From NCBI GenBank assembly GCA_016210565.1, contig JACQUA010000182.1:1-40847 (forward strand): a stretch of 40,847 nt of DNA. Reading direction: 5' to 3'. This document shows positions 26,097-33,818 of this stretch, piece after piece. The position numbers were made by a program, and so were the translations under genes. The stretch comes from Chloroflexota bacterium. Lineage in GTDB: Bacteria > Chloroflexota > Dehalococcoidia > JACQUA01. Position 1 is the stretch's first letter. Every line of letters begins with the position of its first letter. The notes under the pieces were generated by a model. That model searched no databases. It was not told the DNA's origin and saw nothing but the letters and a program-made list of their open reading frames with translations.

Positions 26097-27587
26097 CTAC
26101 GTTATCTCCGCGCTGAGACCCTGGGCCAGCTTGATCTCCCGGTCGTGATTGATTGTCCAGGCGATCCGGTGCGTGACCACGTCGATGAGCGTCGCCCCTG
26201 ACGGCAGGCCGCTGCCGCTCTTTTTCAGTCCGCCGAAGGGCAAATGAACCTCCGCCCCGATCGTGGGCAGGTTGACATAACCAACACCGAATTCACATTC
26301 CTCCCGCAGGAAGCGGGCTTTGCGGTAGTCCTCGGTGATGATGGCCAGCGAAAACCCGTACTCGACGTCATTGAAGATGAAGGCTGCTTCCTCCAGGGTG
26401 CGGAAGGGAATGACGGCGACGTGGGGGCCGAAGACCTCTTCGCGGATGCACCTCATCCCGGGCCGGTTTTCCGTCTGGTAGATAAAAGGCGAAAGGAAGT
26501 AGCCCCGGTCGTAGTCCTTCCCTGAAAGCCGTCCGCCGTCGAGAAGGACGGTTACGCCCTCTTTCCTGGCCAGGTCGTTGTAACCCAGCACCTTATGCAT
26601 CGCCGGCTGGCTGATCACCGGTCCCATGAAGGTGTTGTTGTTCAGCGGATCGCCGATGGTCAGTCGCCGTGCGGTGTTGACAAAGGCTTCTTTGAACGGA
26701 CTTAGTATCTTCTCATGGACAATCAATCGGGAAGCGGCGGTGCACCTCTGTCCCGTGGTCCGGAAGGCGCTCATAACGGAGGCGTTGACCGCCGTCTTCA
26801 AATCAGCGTCATCGAGGACGATAACGGCGTTTTTTCCTCCCATCTCGCAGGCTGCCAGCTTGTTGTAGTCTTTGGCCGCTGCCTGCCGGATGCGGGAGCC
26901 CACCTCGTACGATCCGGTGAAGAGTATCACGTTCACATCGGGGTGGGTGACGAGGGGCCATCCGGCGTCTTCCCCGTAGCCCTGCACCAGGTTCAGCACG
27001 CCTTTCGGCAGGCCGGCCTGGTGAAAGAGCTCCACTATTTTCTGGCCCAGGAGGGGAGTTTCCTCGGCGGGCTTGAACGCCACAGTATTCCCTTCCAGCA
27101 GGCTCGGGGCGATGAGCCATACCGGGATGGCGAAGGGGAAATTCCAGGGCGTAATGGCCACGACCACTCCTTTGGGCTTTCTGAGAGCGAAAGCGTCCTT
27201 CCCCGGTATCTCTGAGGCAACGACATCGCCATAAGACATCCTGGCGCGGCCGAAGACAAACTGGGCCATGTGGATGCCTTCAACGATATCCGCCCTGGCT
27301 TCACTCATGACCTTGCCGCTTTCGCGGGCCAGGAGGGTGGCCAGTTCTTCGGTCTGAGCTCTGGCGAGGTTGCAGAAGTCCCAGAGGTATTCGGCGCGGC
27401 GGATCCGGGAAAGGTGGCTCCAGGCAGGGTAGGCTGCCCTGGCGGCTTCTACTGCTGAGTCTGCCTCAAACGGACCGGAACGGGGGAACGCGCCCAGCAC
27501 CTCGCCGGTGCTGGCGGGGTTGTGGGTCTCGAAGGTTGGTCCGCTGCCGGGAACCCATTCGCCGTTGATGTAGTTCCTGCCGTCCAT
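26097..27587 (-). CDS. NAD(P)-dependent aldehyde dehydrogenase
   Basis: Oxidises an aldehyde to its carboxylic acid with NAD(P). The 496-residue protein is full length. It shows ITPWNFP with the oxyanion Asn at 149, FTGSYEVG for cofactor binding, CEMGGKN with the general base Glu at 248, and GQRCTAASR with the catalytic Cys at 282. The EEVFGPHVAVIPF and PFGGLKKSGSG segments are also present. On the minus strand, AGGAGG lies a few bases before the ATG at 27587, a strong site. The subfamily looks like the broad glycine-betaine/semialdehyde group, but the substrate cannot be read. It stands apart from its neighbours, with 800 bases of repeats upstream. Confidence 0.95.
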   Translation of the reverse strand: MDGRNYINGEWVPGSGPTFETHNPASTGEVLGAFPRSGPFEADSAVEAARAAYPAWSHLSRIRRAEYLWDFCNLARAQTEELATLLARESGKVMSEARADIVEGIHMAQFVFGRARMSYGDVVASEIPGKDAFALRKPKGVVVAITPWNFPFAIPVWLIAPSLLEGNTVAFKPAEETPLLGQKIVELFHQAGLPKGVLNLVQGYGEDAGWPLVTHPDVNVILFTGSYEVGSRIRQAAAKDYNKLAACEMGGKNAVIVLDDADLKTAVNASVMSAFRTTGQRCTAASRLIVHEKILSPFKEAFVNTARRLTIGDPLNNNTFMGPVISQPAMHKVLGYNDLARKEGVTVLLDGGRLSGKDYDRGYFLSPFIYQTENRPGMRCIREEVFGPHVAVIPFRTLEEAAFIFNDVEYGFSLAIITEDYRKARFLREECEFGVGYVNLPTIGAEVHLPFGGLKKSGSGLPSGATLIDVVTHRIAWTINHDREIKLAQGLSAEIT

Positions 27588-28397
27588 GCTGCCCTCCTGT
27601 AGCGGCAGGGCTGGTCCCTGTCGTTAATCGTTTGCCATTACAGCATACCTTGCCCCCATGCCAAAGTCAAAGCGATGATCTCGCATTATGCATGCTGCCG
27701 GGCGGGGTGTAGGCGGGGTGTAGCCCATGGCTTCAGCCTTGCGGGCGGGGAGAACTCAAGCCCCCAGACAGCCCATGCATGATATGGGACAATCCGTAGC
27801 GACAGGGCTTGACCCTGCCGTACCTGGCTAACCACCGGGGCTCGGACCGCAACCCAGCGGCAGGGCTTGTCCCTGCCGTGGTTGGTTGACGACCCTTGTC
27901 CGACACCCGCTCCGCTGTGCGGGAGTCCGCAACGCGGACAAGGCGGACAAGGGGTGTCGCCACGGGTCACGCGCAGGCTGAAGACCTGCGGCTACAGGGT
28001 GGGCGCGTGCAACGTGCCCGTACGGCAGGTGCAACGTGCACTGACGAGGGGGAGGGCTGCTACCAGGGCGATGACCGGTTCGGGCTTCATGTTGGTTTCT
28101 CCTTTCTCTTAGCTTAGTCTTCGTTGATTTCCTGTCTCTCTTCTGTTTCCAATACTATGCTACCACCGGGCAGGCGGCATTATTTCCGCCATTATTCGAG
28201 ACGAGGAGTTGAACTTATTGCGCAGGGGAAGACGGCGGTTCTACGCCTTGAAGCCATGTCGGGAGGACCGGTTGTAGGGGATTATGCTTACGGATTGCGG
28301 ATTGCAGACCACAGACTGCAGATTCAAGATTGAAGAATCCCAGCACCCGCCGGGGTGGGGAACTCAATAACTCAATAACCCAGCGAACTCAAGGAAC
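27588..28397. other. Gene-free repeat-rich region
   Basis: About 810 bases without a full gene. It holds hairpins of the type GGCAGGG...CCCTGCC near 27600, 27797 and 27858, a CGACACCC...GGGGTGTCG inverted element at about 27899-27960 (related to 29068-29120), an orphan start with ribosome-binding site at 28010-28104, a 7-base periodic tract (GGATTGC/AGACTGC) at about 28290-28330, and CTCAATAA repeats at about 28364-28380. Confidence 0.6.
28026..28104 (-). pseudogene. Orphan ribosome-binding site and start, truncated gene remnant
   Basis: On the minus strand a perfect AAGGAG (28099-28104) lies 8 bases before an ATG (28088-28090) that opens MKPEPVIALVAALPLVSA, a charged then hydrophobic start. 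The frame then enters repeat-like sequence (ACGTTGCACCTGCCGTACGGGCACGTTGCAC) and stops at about 27968-28010 on the plus strand. It looks like the beginning of a membrane or secreted protein cut off by a repeat. It could also be chance. Confidence 0.3.
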
Positions 28398-28949
28398 TCA
28401 CGGAACGTGCAGGCGCTGGATGGTCTCTTCGTATACCCGGTAGTCGCTGCTTCCGTAAAGGACAAAGACCACTTCGTCCAGCCCCGTTTCCTGCTTCAGG
28501 AAGTCGATCACGGTCTTCACCGCGATTTCTGCCGCCTGTTCGACCGGGTAGCCGTAGGCCCCGGTGCTGATGGAAGGAAACGCGACGGTCTTCAGTCCGC
28601 TGACCACTGCCAGCTTGAGGCTTTCGCGGTAGGCGTCGGCGAGAAGCTCCGCTTCTCCCTTTTGCCCGCCACGCCAGACGGGACCGACCGTGTGAATGAC
28701 GTGCCGGGCTTTCAGCCGTCCGCCGGTGGTTATGACGGCCTTGCCGGTGGGCAGGCGTCCCTGGCCGGCCACGATTTGCCTGCATTCTTCGAGGATGGCC
28801 GGGCCGCCGGCGCGGTGGATGGCCCCGTCCACCCCGCCTCCCCCAATGAGGCTGGAATTCGCCGCGTTGACGATGGCATCCGTGGCCTGGGCGGTGATGT
28901 CACCGTGGACCAGGGACAGGCGGGTCTGGTTTATCTTGATAGAGTACAT
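28398..28949 (-). CDS. Macro-domain protein (O-acetyl-ADP-ribose deacetylase-like)
   Basis: A 183-residue single macro domain that binds or hydrolyses ADP-ribose derivatives, in the MacroD/YmdB group. The N-terminus has VHGDIT and DAIVNAANSSL, followed by GGGGVDGAIHRAGG, then CRQI, ARHVIHTVGPVW, and the second phosphate-binding loop PSISTGAYGYP. All are hallmark macro-domain segments in the right order. ATG 28949 is used because it starts the conserved part; the frame extends 41 codons upstream through AT-rich repeat-like sequence. No strong ribosome-binding site is seen. It lies downstream of the PAC2 pair on the same strand, about 200 bases away. Confidence 0.92.
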   Translation of the reverse strand: MYSIKINQTRLSLVHGDITAQATDAIVNAANSSLIGGGGVDGAIHRAGGPAILEECRQIVAGQGRLPTGKAVITTGGRLKARHVIHTVGPVWRGGQKGEAELLADAYRESLKLAVVSGLKTVAFPSISTGAYGYPVEQAAEIAVKTVIDFLKQETGLDEVVFVLYGSSDYRVYEETIQRLHVP

Positions 28950-29147
28950 GGGCAATGAAAAGATGAAAATGCAAAATGACAAATCAAAATGCAAAAAGAA
29001 TTCAGAATCCAGAAGTCCCTGGCTGCACCGACGCATCGGGGTCGTGGTTGGTTGATGACCGGGGTTCGACACCCGCTCCGCTCTGCGAGAGTCCCGACCA
29101 GTCGGGACAAGGGGTGTCGCAATAGGCGGGCGCGTCGCGACGCGCCC
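28950..29147. repeat. Intergenic repeats between PAC2 and macro genes
   Basis: AT-rich near-repeats (GAAAATGCAAAATGACAAATC) occupy about 28965-29010. An inverted element CGACACCCGCTCCGCTCTGCGAG...GGGGTGTCG at about 29068-29120 shares its ends with 27899-27960. Confidence 0.5.
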
Positions 29148-29990
29148 CTACGGGTTACCCAACCGTTCCTCCATCTCCTTGACCAGCTTCTGGTTTTCCT
29201 CTTCGGTGAGCGCCAGGTTTCTTTCCAGTTTCCAGATGTAGTGGTCGATTTCCGGCACGGCGCTGATAACCCGGGCGATGTTTTCGTTCTGCCGGATGAT
29301 AGCTTCATCCAGGTCGGCCAGGTCCAGACCCAGGGCAAAACGGTCGTTGAAAAACTCGACCATTCGCTTCCAGGCCTGGGGGTCTTCCAGCGACACGAGG
29401 TAGAAGGGGGTCGGCGCCCAGAGGCTTATTCCCGGCACATTCCGTCGCTGCGCCACCCAGAGTAGATAGGAGCTCAATGTCGGTCTCTGGTGGGGGGGCG
29501 TCTCGTAGCTGACATCCGAGGCGAGGTTGTACCCCGCCAGGACGGCCTTCATCTCGGGGGAATTGGCCACCGCCAGCAGGTCGCGCTGGGCCGTATGGGC
29601 GCTCATGGAGACCATGCCGCCTATGGTATACAGCTCTTTGATGCGGCAGTATTCGCCTATCTCAAGTACGGTGTTGAGGAAACGGTACCACTCTGTACGG
29701 GGCGAATGACCCTTGAAGAAGATGAGTCCTTTTTCAGGACTCACACTGAACCTGGTTTCGGGGAACTGGATGACGTCGTTCTCCACGGCCACCCCGCTGA
29801 GGGGGAAGAACTCGGGCAGTTCGATCCGGGCGCATTCCACTGCACCCAGTTTGCCGCCGAGATAGTCGATCACTCTGAGGCCCAGCCCTCCGGCGTCTTC
29901 GTTCCAGCCGGCGATGAGGGCGGCTTCCTGAACTCCGCGGAGGGCGGCTTCGTTATTGATTTCCAGGAGGTGTTTTTCGGCTAATCTCAA
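29148..29990 (-). CDS. PAC2-family protein (proteasome assembly chaperone-like), second of pair
   Basis: A 280-residue protein of the PAC2 fold, a group named for eukaryotic proteasome assembly chaperones and also found in archaea and several bacterial phyla. Visible family features are ALIAGWNEDAGGLGLRVIDYL near the N-terminus, EWYRFLNTVLEIGEYCRIKE, YTIGGMVSMSAHT, and VAQRRNVPGISLWAPTPFYL, where the chain forms the typical alpha/beta core. The C-terminal 70 residues are rich in Glu and Lys and probably helical. Its start overlaps the stop of the upstream PAC2 gene by 4 bases (ATGA), so the two are translationally coupled and probably form a heterodimer. No proteasome gene is in the window; the partner is unknown. 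Confidence 0.8.
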   Translation of the reverse strand: MRLAEKHLLEINNEAALRGVQEAALIAGWNEDAGGLGLRVIDYLGGKLGAVECARIELPEFFPLSGVAVENDVIQFPETRFSVSPEKGLIFFKGHSPRTEWYRFLNTVLEIGEYCRIKELYTIGGMVSMSAHTAQRDLLAVANSPEMKAVLAGYNLASDVSYETPPHQRPTLSSYLLWVAQRRNVPGISLWAPTPFYLVSLEDPQAWKRMVEFFNDRFALGLDLADLDEAIIRQNENIARVISAVPEIDHYIWKLERNLALTEEENQKLVKEMEERLGNP

Positions 29991-30898
29991 TCTTCTCTGG
30001 TCCCCTTCTTGAAAAACTTGTCCAGGTCTTCCAATATCTTCTTCTTGTCTTCTTCGGTGATGGGGCCTGCTTCTTCAGTCTTGCCGGTGGGTAAGACCTT
30101 GAGCTTATCGAGCTGCTCTTTTACTTCGGGAGGAAAACTGGCATACAGCGTCTCGATTTCCCGCTCGTTTCTCTCAGCTAACCTGGCAATTCCTGTCAGG
30201 TCAGCTTCGACTCCCAGGCTGAAGGACAGGACCTCGAGCACCGACTTCGAGGCCTTGGGATAAGGGAATGGGAATCCCTGGAGATAGATGGGCACCTCGC
30301 CCATCAGACACATCGCTTCCATGCCGCGGCGGCCGGCCACGCCGACCAGCAGGCCGTTAAGCCCGGTGATATTCCCCTGCCCGCCCCGCCCCTCGATGTC
30401 CGACATCGACACGGTATTCTCGTATCTGGCGATTTCCGGCATGAGGCTGCGCCGGTTGGGTACCGCCCAGACCCGCGACCGGGCGGTATGGTGTATCGGG
30501 GCCACGGCCGCCCCGGAGGTATAAACGCGCCGGCAGCCGAAGCGCGAGGCCACATCGAGCACCAGGTTAGCCATCTCGTAGGCCCTCCGGCCTTCAGCAT
30601 AAGGGCCCATCCCCGTGTTGGGCTGCTCTTCTCCCAGGAAGAAGATGAGGTCTCTTTTGAGGGTCTTCTTGAAGTAGAACTTGTTGGTGGGAAAGGCGAT
30701 GTCCGCCAGCAGCCCGTTCTTGATCACCACCCGGCGCGGGTAGGAAAAGTCCCAGGCCTCTATCTCTCCCAGCTCTTCGGCCAGCAACAGGGTCTTCAGG
30801 GTATCAACGGCGATCAGACCGATGCTCCCGATACCCGGCCACCCGGCGATGAGGGCCGGGTTCTCCAGTTCCGGTTCCTGGAACAGCTTGATTCCCAT
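29987..30898 (-). CDS. PAC2-family protein (proteasome assembly chaperone-like), first of pair
   Basis: A 303-residue PAC2-fold protein. The N-terminus PALIAGWPGIGSIGLIAVDTL is the family signature; ANLVLDVASRFGCRRVYTSG, then GLNGLLVGVAGRRGMEAMCL and GEVPIYLQGFPFPYPKAS, complete the core. The last 40 residues form a charged Glu/Lys/Asp-rich tail (EEDKKKILEDLDKFFKKG), common in bacterial members. ATG 30898 has GGGAGGT just upstream; 12 extra codons further up are in heptamer-like repeat. It overlaps the second PAC2 gene by 4 bases. Together with the unknown protein and DnaJ upstream on the same strand, the pair suggests a protein-quality-control role, which is inference. Confidence 0.82.
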   Translation of the reverse strand: MGIKLFQEPELENPALIAGWPGIGSIGLIAVDTLKTLLLAEELGEIEAWDFSYPRRVVIKNGLLADIAFPTNKFYFKKTLKRDLIFFLGEEQPNTGMGPYAEGRRAYEMANLVLDVASRFGCRRVYTSGAAVAPIHHTARSRVWAVPNRRSLMPEIARYENTVSMSDIEGRGGQGNITGLNGLLVGVAGRRGMEAMCLMGEVPIYLQGFPFPYPKASKSVLEVLSFSLGVEADLTGIARLAERNEREIETLYASFPPEVKEQLDKLKVLPTGKTEEAGPITEEDKKKILEDLDKFFKKGTRED

Positions 30899-30905
30899 GA
30901 CGACC

Positions 30906-30960
30906 TCCCTTCTATGGCTGTCAGCTATCGGCAATCAGCTAACGGCTGTCGGCTATCAGG
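30906..30960. repeat. Heptamer tandem repeat tract
   Basis: Seven-base units of the type GGCTGTC, AGCTATC, GGCAATC, AGCTAAC, GGCTGTC, GGCTATC and AGGCAAG run end to end. They belong to the same class as the tracts at 1-48, 31160-31198 and 31820-31925. Confidence 0.65.
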
Positions 30961-30963
30961 CAA

Positions 30964-31126
30964 GTAGGGTGGGTTAAGCGCAAATGGGGTGGTGCTGATC
31001 GGAGTGGTTGCGCGAACCCACCATTCGGCTGGGTGGCTTTCACAGCTTTCTTCTTCTTTTGTCGTTCCGGTGGGTTCGCACACCCACCCAGCTTCCCCAG
31101 CGCCCCGCTGTGCTTAACCCACCCAA
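30964..31126 (-). mobile_element. MITE-like element, copy B
   Basis: A 163-base element whose reverse complement aligns along its length with copy A at 15961-16124. Its ends are GTAGGGTGGGTTAAGC and GCTTAACCCACCCAAC. The short frame VGWVKHSGALGKLGGCANPPE on the minus strand matches that in copy A. A single 25-base CACCCGTAAAGGGTGCGG motif follows at 31134-31158, also near copy A. Confidence 0.8.
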
Positions 31127-31133
31127 CACTGCT

Positions 31134-31198
31134 GCGCACCCGTAAAGGGTGCGGCTACGTCTGACGGCTGACTGCTGATAGCTGTCAGCTATTAGCTA
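31134..31198. repeat. Single 25-bp motif copy plus heptamer tract
   Basis: Bases 31134-31158 are an exact copy of the right arm of the 14334-14397 hairpin. They are followed by GACGGCTGACTGCTGATAGCTGTCAGC-type heptamer sequence up to the stop codon of the next minus-strand gene. Confidence 0.65.
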
Positions 31199-31810
31199 CT
31201 TTTCGTTCTCCCGCGCCCTGAGCCACCGTTTTATCTCGTCCAGGCTCGGAGGCGAGATGTAAAAGACCTGGATATCCGCCGCGAACTGAACCTGGTGCCC
31301 TTCCCTCATCAGCAGCAGGCCGATCTGGTTCTCCTTCAATGTCCCGGCTATCTTAGCCGCTATGTGCGCGGTGCGTTTCTTTGAAGCCTCGGTGTAGGCG
31401 TCGTAGACCTGCTGAAAGACCTTCTCGTTTTGCAGTCCGACCGAAAGGCATTTGCCCCAGTCCATGAATTCGGTCAGCAGGGCGGCGTCTTCCATGGCCT
31501 CCAGCACGGCGGCGTTTTCCAGTCGCGGCCTGGCGATGGCGTAGCTCTTGCTGTTAAGCTCCTCCATGGCTTTAGCGCCCTCGGCGCCTCCCGCCGGGAT
31601 CAACTCATGGTAAACCAGGGTCACCCGGCCCAGTTTCAGCTCCAGATTGGACAACTGGGACTCCACCTCGTTCCAGTACTTGTCTACGAGTTGCTGGAAC
31701 TCCGGCAGCGCCTCGCGGGGGGAGAAAAGCAGCGGTATGAAGAACAGTCTTCTGCCGGCCTGGAAGCCGCCGGCGTCGGGTTTTTCTATTTTGCCGATTT
31801 CTTCTGCCAT
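31196..31810 (-). CDS. Conserved protein of unknown function, probably linked to the PAC2/DnaJ genes
   Basis: I do not recognise this 204-residue protein. It is soluble, without a signal or membrane helix. The N-terminal half has RRLFFIPLLFSPREALPEF followed by a probable amphipathic helix (LVDKYWNEVESQLSNLELKL). The C-terminal part is regular and strongly patterned: KKRTAHIAAKIAGTLKENQ, GLLLMREGHQVQFAAD, then VFYISPPSLDEIKRWLR, which looks like a small alpha/beta domain ending in a helix. The clean codon pattern supports a real gene. ATG 31810 has no clear ribosome-binding site. It lies between the short DnaJ upstream and the PAC2 pair downstream on the same strand, suggesting a common role with them. 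Confidence 0.75.
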   Translation of the reverse strand: MAEEIGKIEKPDAGGFQAGRRLFFIPLLFSPREALPEFQQLVDKYWNEVESQLSNLELKLGRVTLVYHELIPAGGAEGAKAMEELNSKSYAIARPRLENAAVLEAMEDAALLTEFMDWGKCLSVGLQNEKVFQQVYDAYTEASKKRTAHIAAKIAGTLKENQIGLLLMREGHQVQFAADIQVFYISPPSLDEIKRWLRARENEK

Positions 31811-31819
31811 GTTGAAAAG

Positions 31820-31920
31820 CTCTCAGCTATCAGCCTTCAGCTTACAGCTTACAGCCTACAGCCTACAGCTATCAGTTGGCCGCTGGCTGCTGACTGCTGA
31901 CTGCTGTCGGCTGCTCGCTG
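31820..31920. repeat. Heptamer tandem repeat tract
   Basis: Roughly a dozen 7-base units such as TACAGCT, TACAGCC, ATCAGTT, GGCTGCT and GACTGCT fill the gap between the DnaJ stop and the next gene start. This is the longest and clearest tract of its kind in the window. Confidence 0.75.
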
Positions 31921-32583
31921 TTAGCTTCGTTTGACCTTTATCTGAATCAGTATATCCCCCGGCCGCCCGTCGGTGACATACAGGGCGTCGCCGAGCCTCA
32001 CCGTGCTGCCGGTCTTCACGGCGCGGGGTATCTTCACCTCCAGCGTTTTGCCGTTGCGGGACAGGTATTTCACCACGCCCTTTTTGGCTTCGGTGCGGGT
32101 CAGCAGCAGCTCATAGCGGACGGTGCTGGTCTGGGGCGGGGCCGCATACATGTCGTCAAAGGTGGCGGCGCCGGGCCAGCTACCGAACCCCATGAAACCG
32201 GCGTTGCCGAATCTGCGGAAAGTGAAACCGCGCCTGCCGGCGCTCTGGCTGAATATCTCGTTGATGAAGTCGTAGCCCGGGCCGGCGCTGCCGAAGTCCC
32301 TCATCGCATCTTCGAAGCCGCCCCGGCCCGCCCGGCCGCGGAAGATGTCGCCCAGGTTGCCGTAATCGGCGCCGCCGGTCTGATCGTAGCGCTGGCGTTT
32401 ATCCGGCTCGCCCAGGACGGAGAAGGCCTCGTTGATTTCCTTGAATTTCTCGTTGGCCCATTTCTCCTTGCCCGGATTGCGGTCGGGGTGATACTCCATG
32501 GCCATTTTGCGATAGGCCTTTTTGATGTCCTCCGGGGAAGCTCCCCGGGGGACCCCCAGGATACCGTAGTAGTCTCTTGCCAT
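31921..32583 (-). CDS. Short DnaJ-type co-chaperone (J domain plus one C-terminal domain)
   Basis: J-domain protein that would stimulate a DnaK ATPase. The 220-residue product starts with a J domain ([20 protein letters not shown]) with the HPD motif at 32-34 and [19 protein letters not shown], followed by a Gly/Phe-rich linker (about 70-150). It lacks the zinc-finger region of DnaJ and has only one beta-sandwich-type C-terminal domain ([19 protein letters not shown], then GSTVRLG), making it CbpA-like but shortened. ATG 32583 begins the J domain; the frame extends upstream through repeats with no conserved sequence. It heads the minus-strand series with the unknown protein and the PAC2 pair, and faces the BrxD-like unit across a divergent gap. 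No dnaK is in the window. Confidence 0.9.
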   Translation of the reverse strand: MARDYYGILGVPRGASPEDIKKAYRKMAMEYHPDRNPGKEKWANEKFKEINEAFSVLGEPDKRQRYDQTGGADYGNLGDIFRGRAGRGGFEDAMRDFGSAGPGYDFINEIFSQSAGRRGFTFRRFGNAGFMGFGSWPGAATFDDMYAAPPQTSTVRYELLLTRTEAKKGVVKYLSRNGKTLEVKIPRAVKTGSTVRLGDALYVTDGRPGDILIQIKVKRS

Positions 32584-32936
32584 TGTCAGGGTACCTAAGT
32601 CAGGATAAACTCGCTGCCGCCGGGAACAGGCCGGCGTAGTTGCTATTATATACCACCCCGGCGCGGTTAAAAAGCGCCTGGTGGCACAGGCGTCTGGTGG
32701 CACAGGCGTCCCGCCTGTGAGCGCCCGACTTTGCCGATCTCGACTTTTCGTGTCGGCGTGACGCCGGCCGCACGCCGCACATACTGCCAACACGGTCTGC
32801 CACGTTGAGAAGAGGCTTACTGCCGACCGTGATAGGATTTGACACATCAAAACAGCGGTGCTATATTAGCAACCTGGTTGGTTTGGTTGATTCCATCAAA
32901 TGCGCTGTCACGCTCAATCGTCTGACAGGAGGAATT
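32584..32936. other. Divergent intergenic region with a direct-repeated palindrome
   Basis: About 350 bases between the divergent DnaJ and BrxD-like units, so promoters for both probably lie here, though I could not assign -10/-35 boxes. CTGGTGGCACAGGCGT occurs twice in tandem at about 32680-32708 and runs into CACAGGCGTCCCGCCTGTG. The plus frame is open from 32805 but shows no ribosome-binding site before 32927. Confidence 0.55.
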
Positions 32937-33818
32937 GTGGAAAACGAAGTCAAGCCGGGCCTGGAAAAGGCCCTGGCCAAAACCGAAAACGATGCCAATG
33001 GCAGCCTGAAGGCCGCCCAGAGCGTTCTCGCGGCGCTTCGAAAGATACGTAGCGCTGCGAGGGTCGGGAACCTCAAGGATCTCAGGATCGCCATAGACGC
33101 CGCTGACAAAGCCGAACTGGCGTTGCGGCAGCACATGGCCAACGGGCGGGCCGGTTGGGATTTCAATGAGGAGGGGTACCTGTCGGATGGCTCTTTCATC
33201 AAAGAGGTTCTCGAAGTTGCTTCGGAAAAGGGCCTGCGTGTCTTCGAGAGCGACGACCGCTTGTTCTGCTACCCTGTCCTCATACGGGTTCTCCCCGGCG
33301 AAAGATCGGCCCTCATCGACAAGACGAGAGAGAAGCGCCTGCGACCCACCGTGCTCGTGGACTATTTGAAAGAGTTGCAGAAAAGGCCGCCGCGATTCCG
33401 CCCGGAGGCTTTTCTTGAGTCGTTATACTCCGCCTACGAGACAGCAGTATGTAAGCGCAGCCGCAATCGGGAACTGTTAGCTTCCGATCCGGTTATCGCG
33501 TTACTTGACCTGTACGAGTTGCTGACGCTTCTGCCTGGACAGTCCAGAGAGTATTCCAAACAGGAATTCGTCCGGGACGTATACCTCCTGCACCGGAGCG
33601 GCGTGCATACTACCAGGAAAGGGGCGAGAGTAAGCTTTCCCGCTAGCACCGGCACCAAGATCCCGAGCCGCACTCTGAGCCTGATCAACGAGCGGGGGGA
33701 GCTGAAGAGATACTATGGCATATGTTTCTCTCCCCCTTCCGCGGAGGCCAAAGACGTGCGATTGGAGACGGATGCTAAGGAGCCGCGACTAGAGACCGGT
33801 GAGGCAACGACTCCATGA
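32937..33818 (+). CDS. Unrecognised protein, first gene of the BrxD-like/SNF2 unit
   Basis: A 293-residue protein I cannot assign. Start GTG 32937 follows AGGAGG at 32927-32932. The first 75 residues are Ala/Lys/Glu-rich and probably form a long helix or coiled coil (KALAKTENDANGSLKAAQSV). The middle has an alternating pattern with EEGYLSDGSFIKEVLEVA, LRVFESDDRLFCYPVLIRVL and RPTVLVDYLKELQKRPPRF. The region near 240 to 275 is Ser/Arg/Thr-rich (TRKGARVSFPASTGTKIPSR). No signal or membrane segment is present. It overlaps the next gene by 4 bases (ATGA), so it is translationally coupled to the ATPase-like proteins and probably acts with them. A DNA- or complex-binding role is only a guess. Confidence 0.8.
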   Translation: MENEVKPGLEKALAKTENDANGSLKAAQSVLAALRKIRSAARVGNLKDLRIAIDAADKAELALRQHMANGRAGWDFNEEGYLSDGSFIKEVLEVASEKGLRVFESDDRLFCYPVLIRVLPGERSALIDKTREKRLRPTVLVDYLKELQKRPPRFRPEAFLESLYSAYETAVCKRSRNRELLASDPVIALLDLYELLTLLPGQSREYSKQEFVRDVYLLHRSGVHTTRKGARVSFPASTGTKIPSRTLSLINERGELKRYYGICFSPPSAEAKDVRLETDAKEPRLETGEATTP

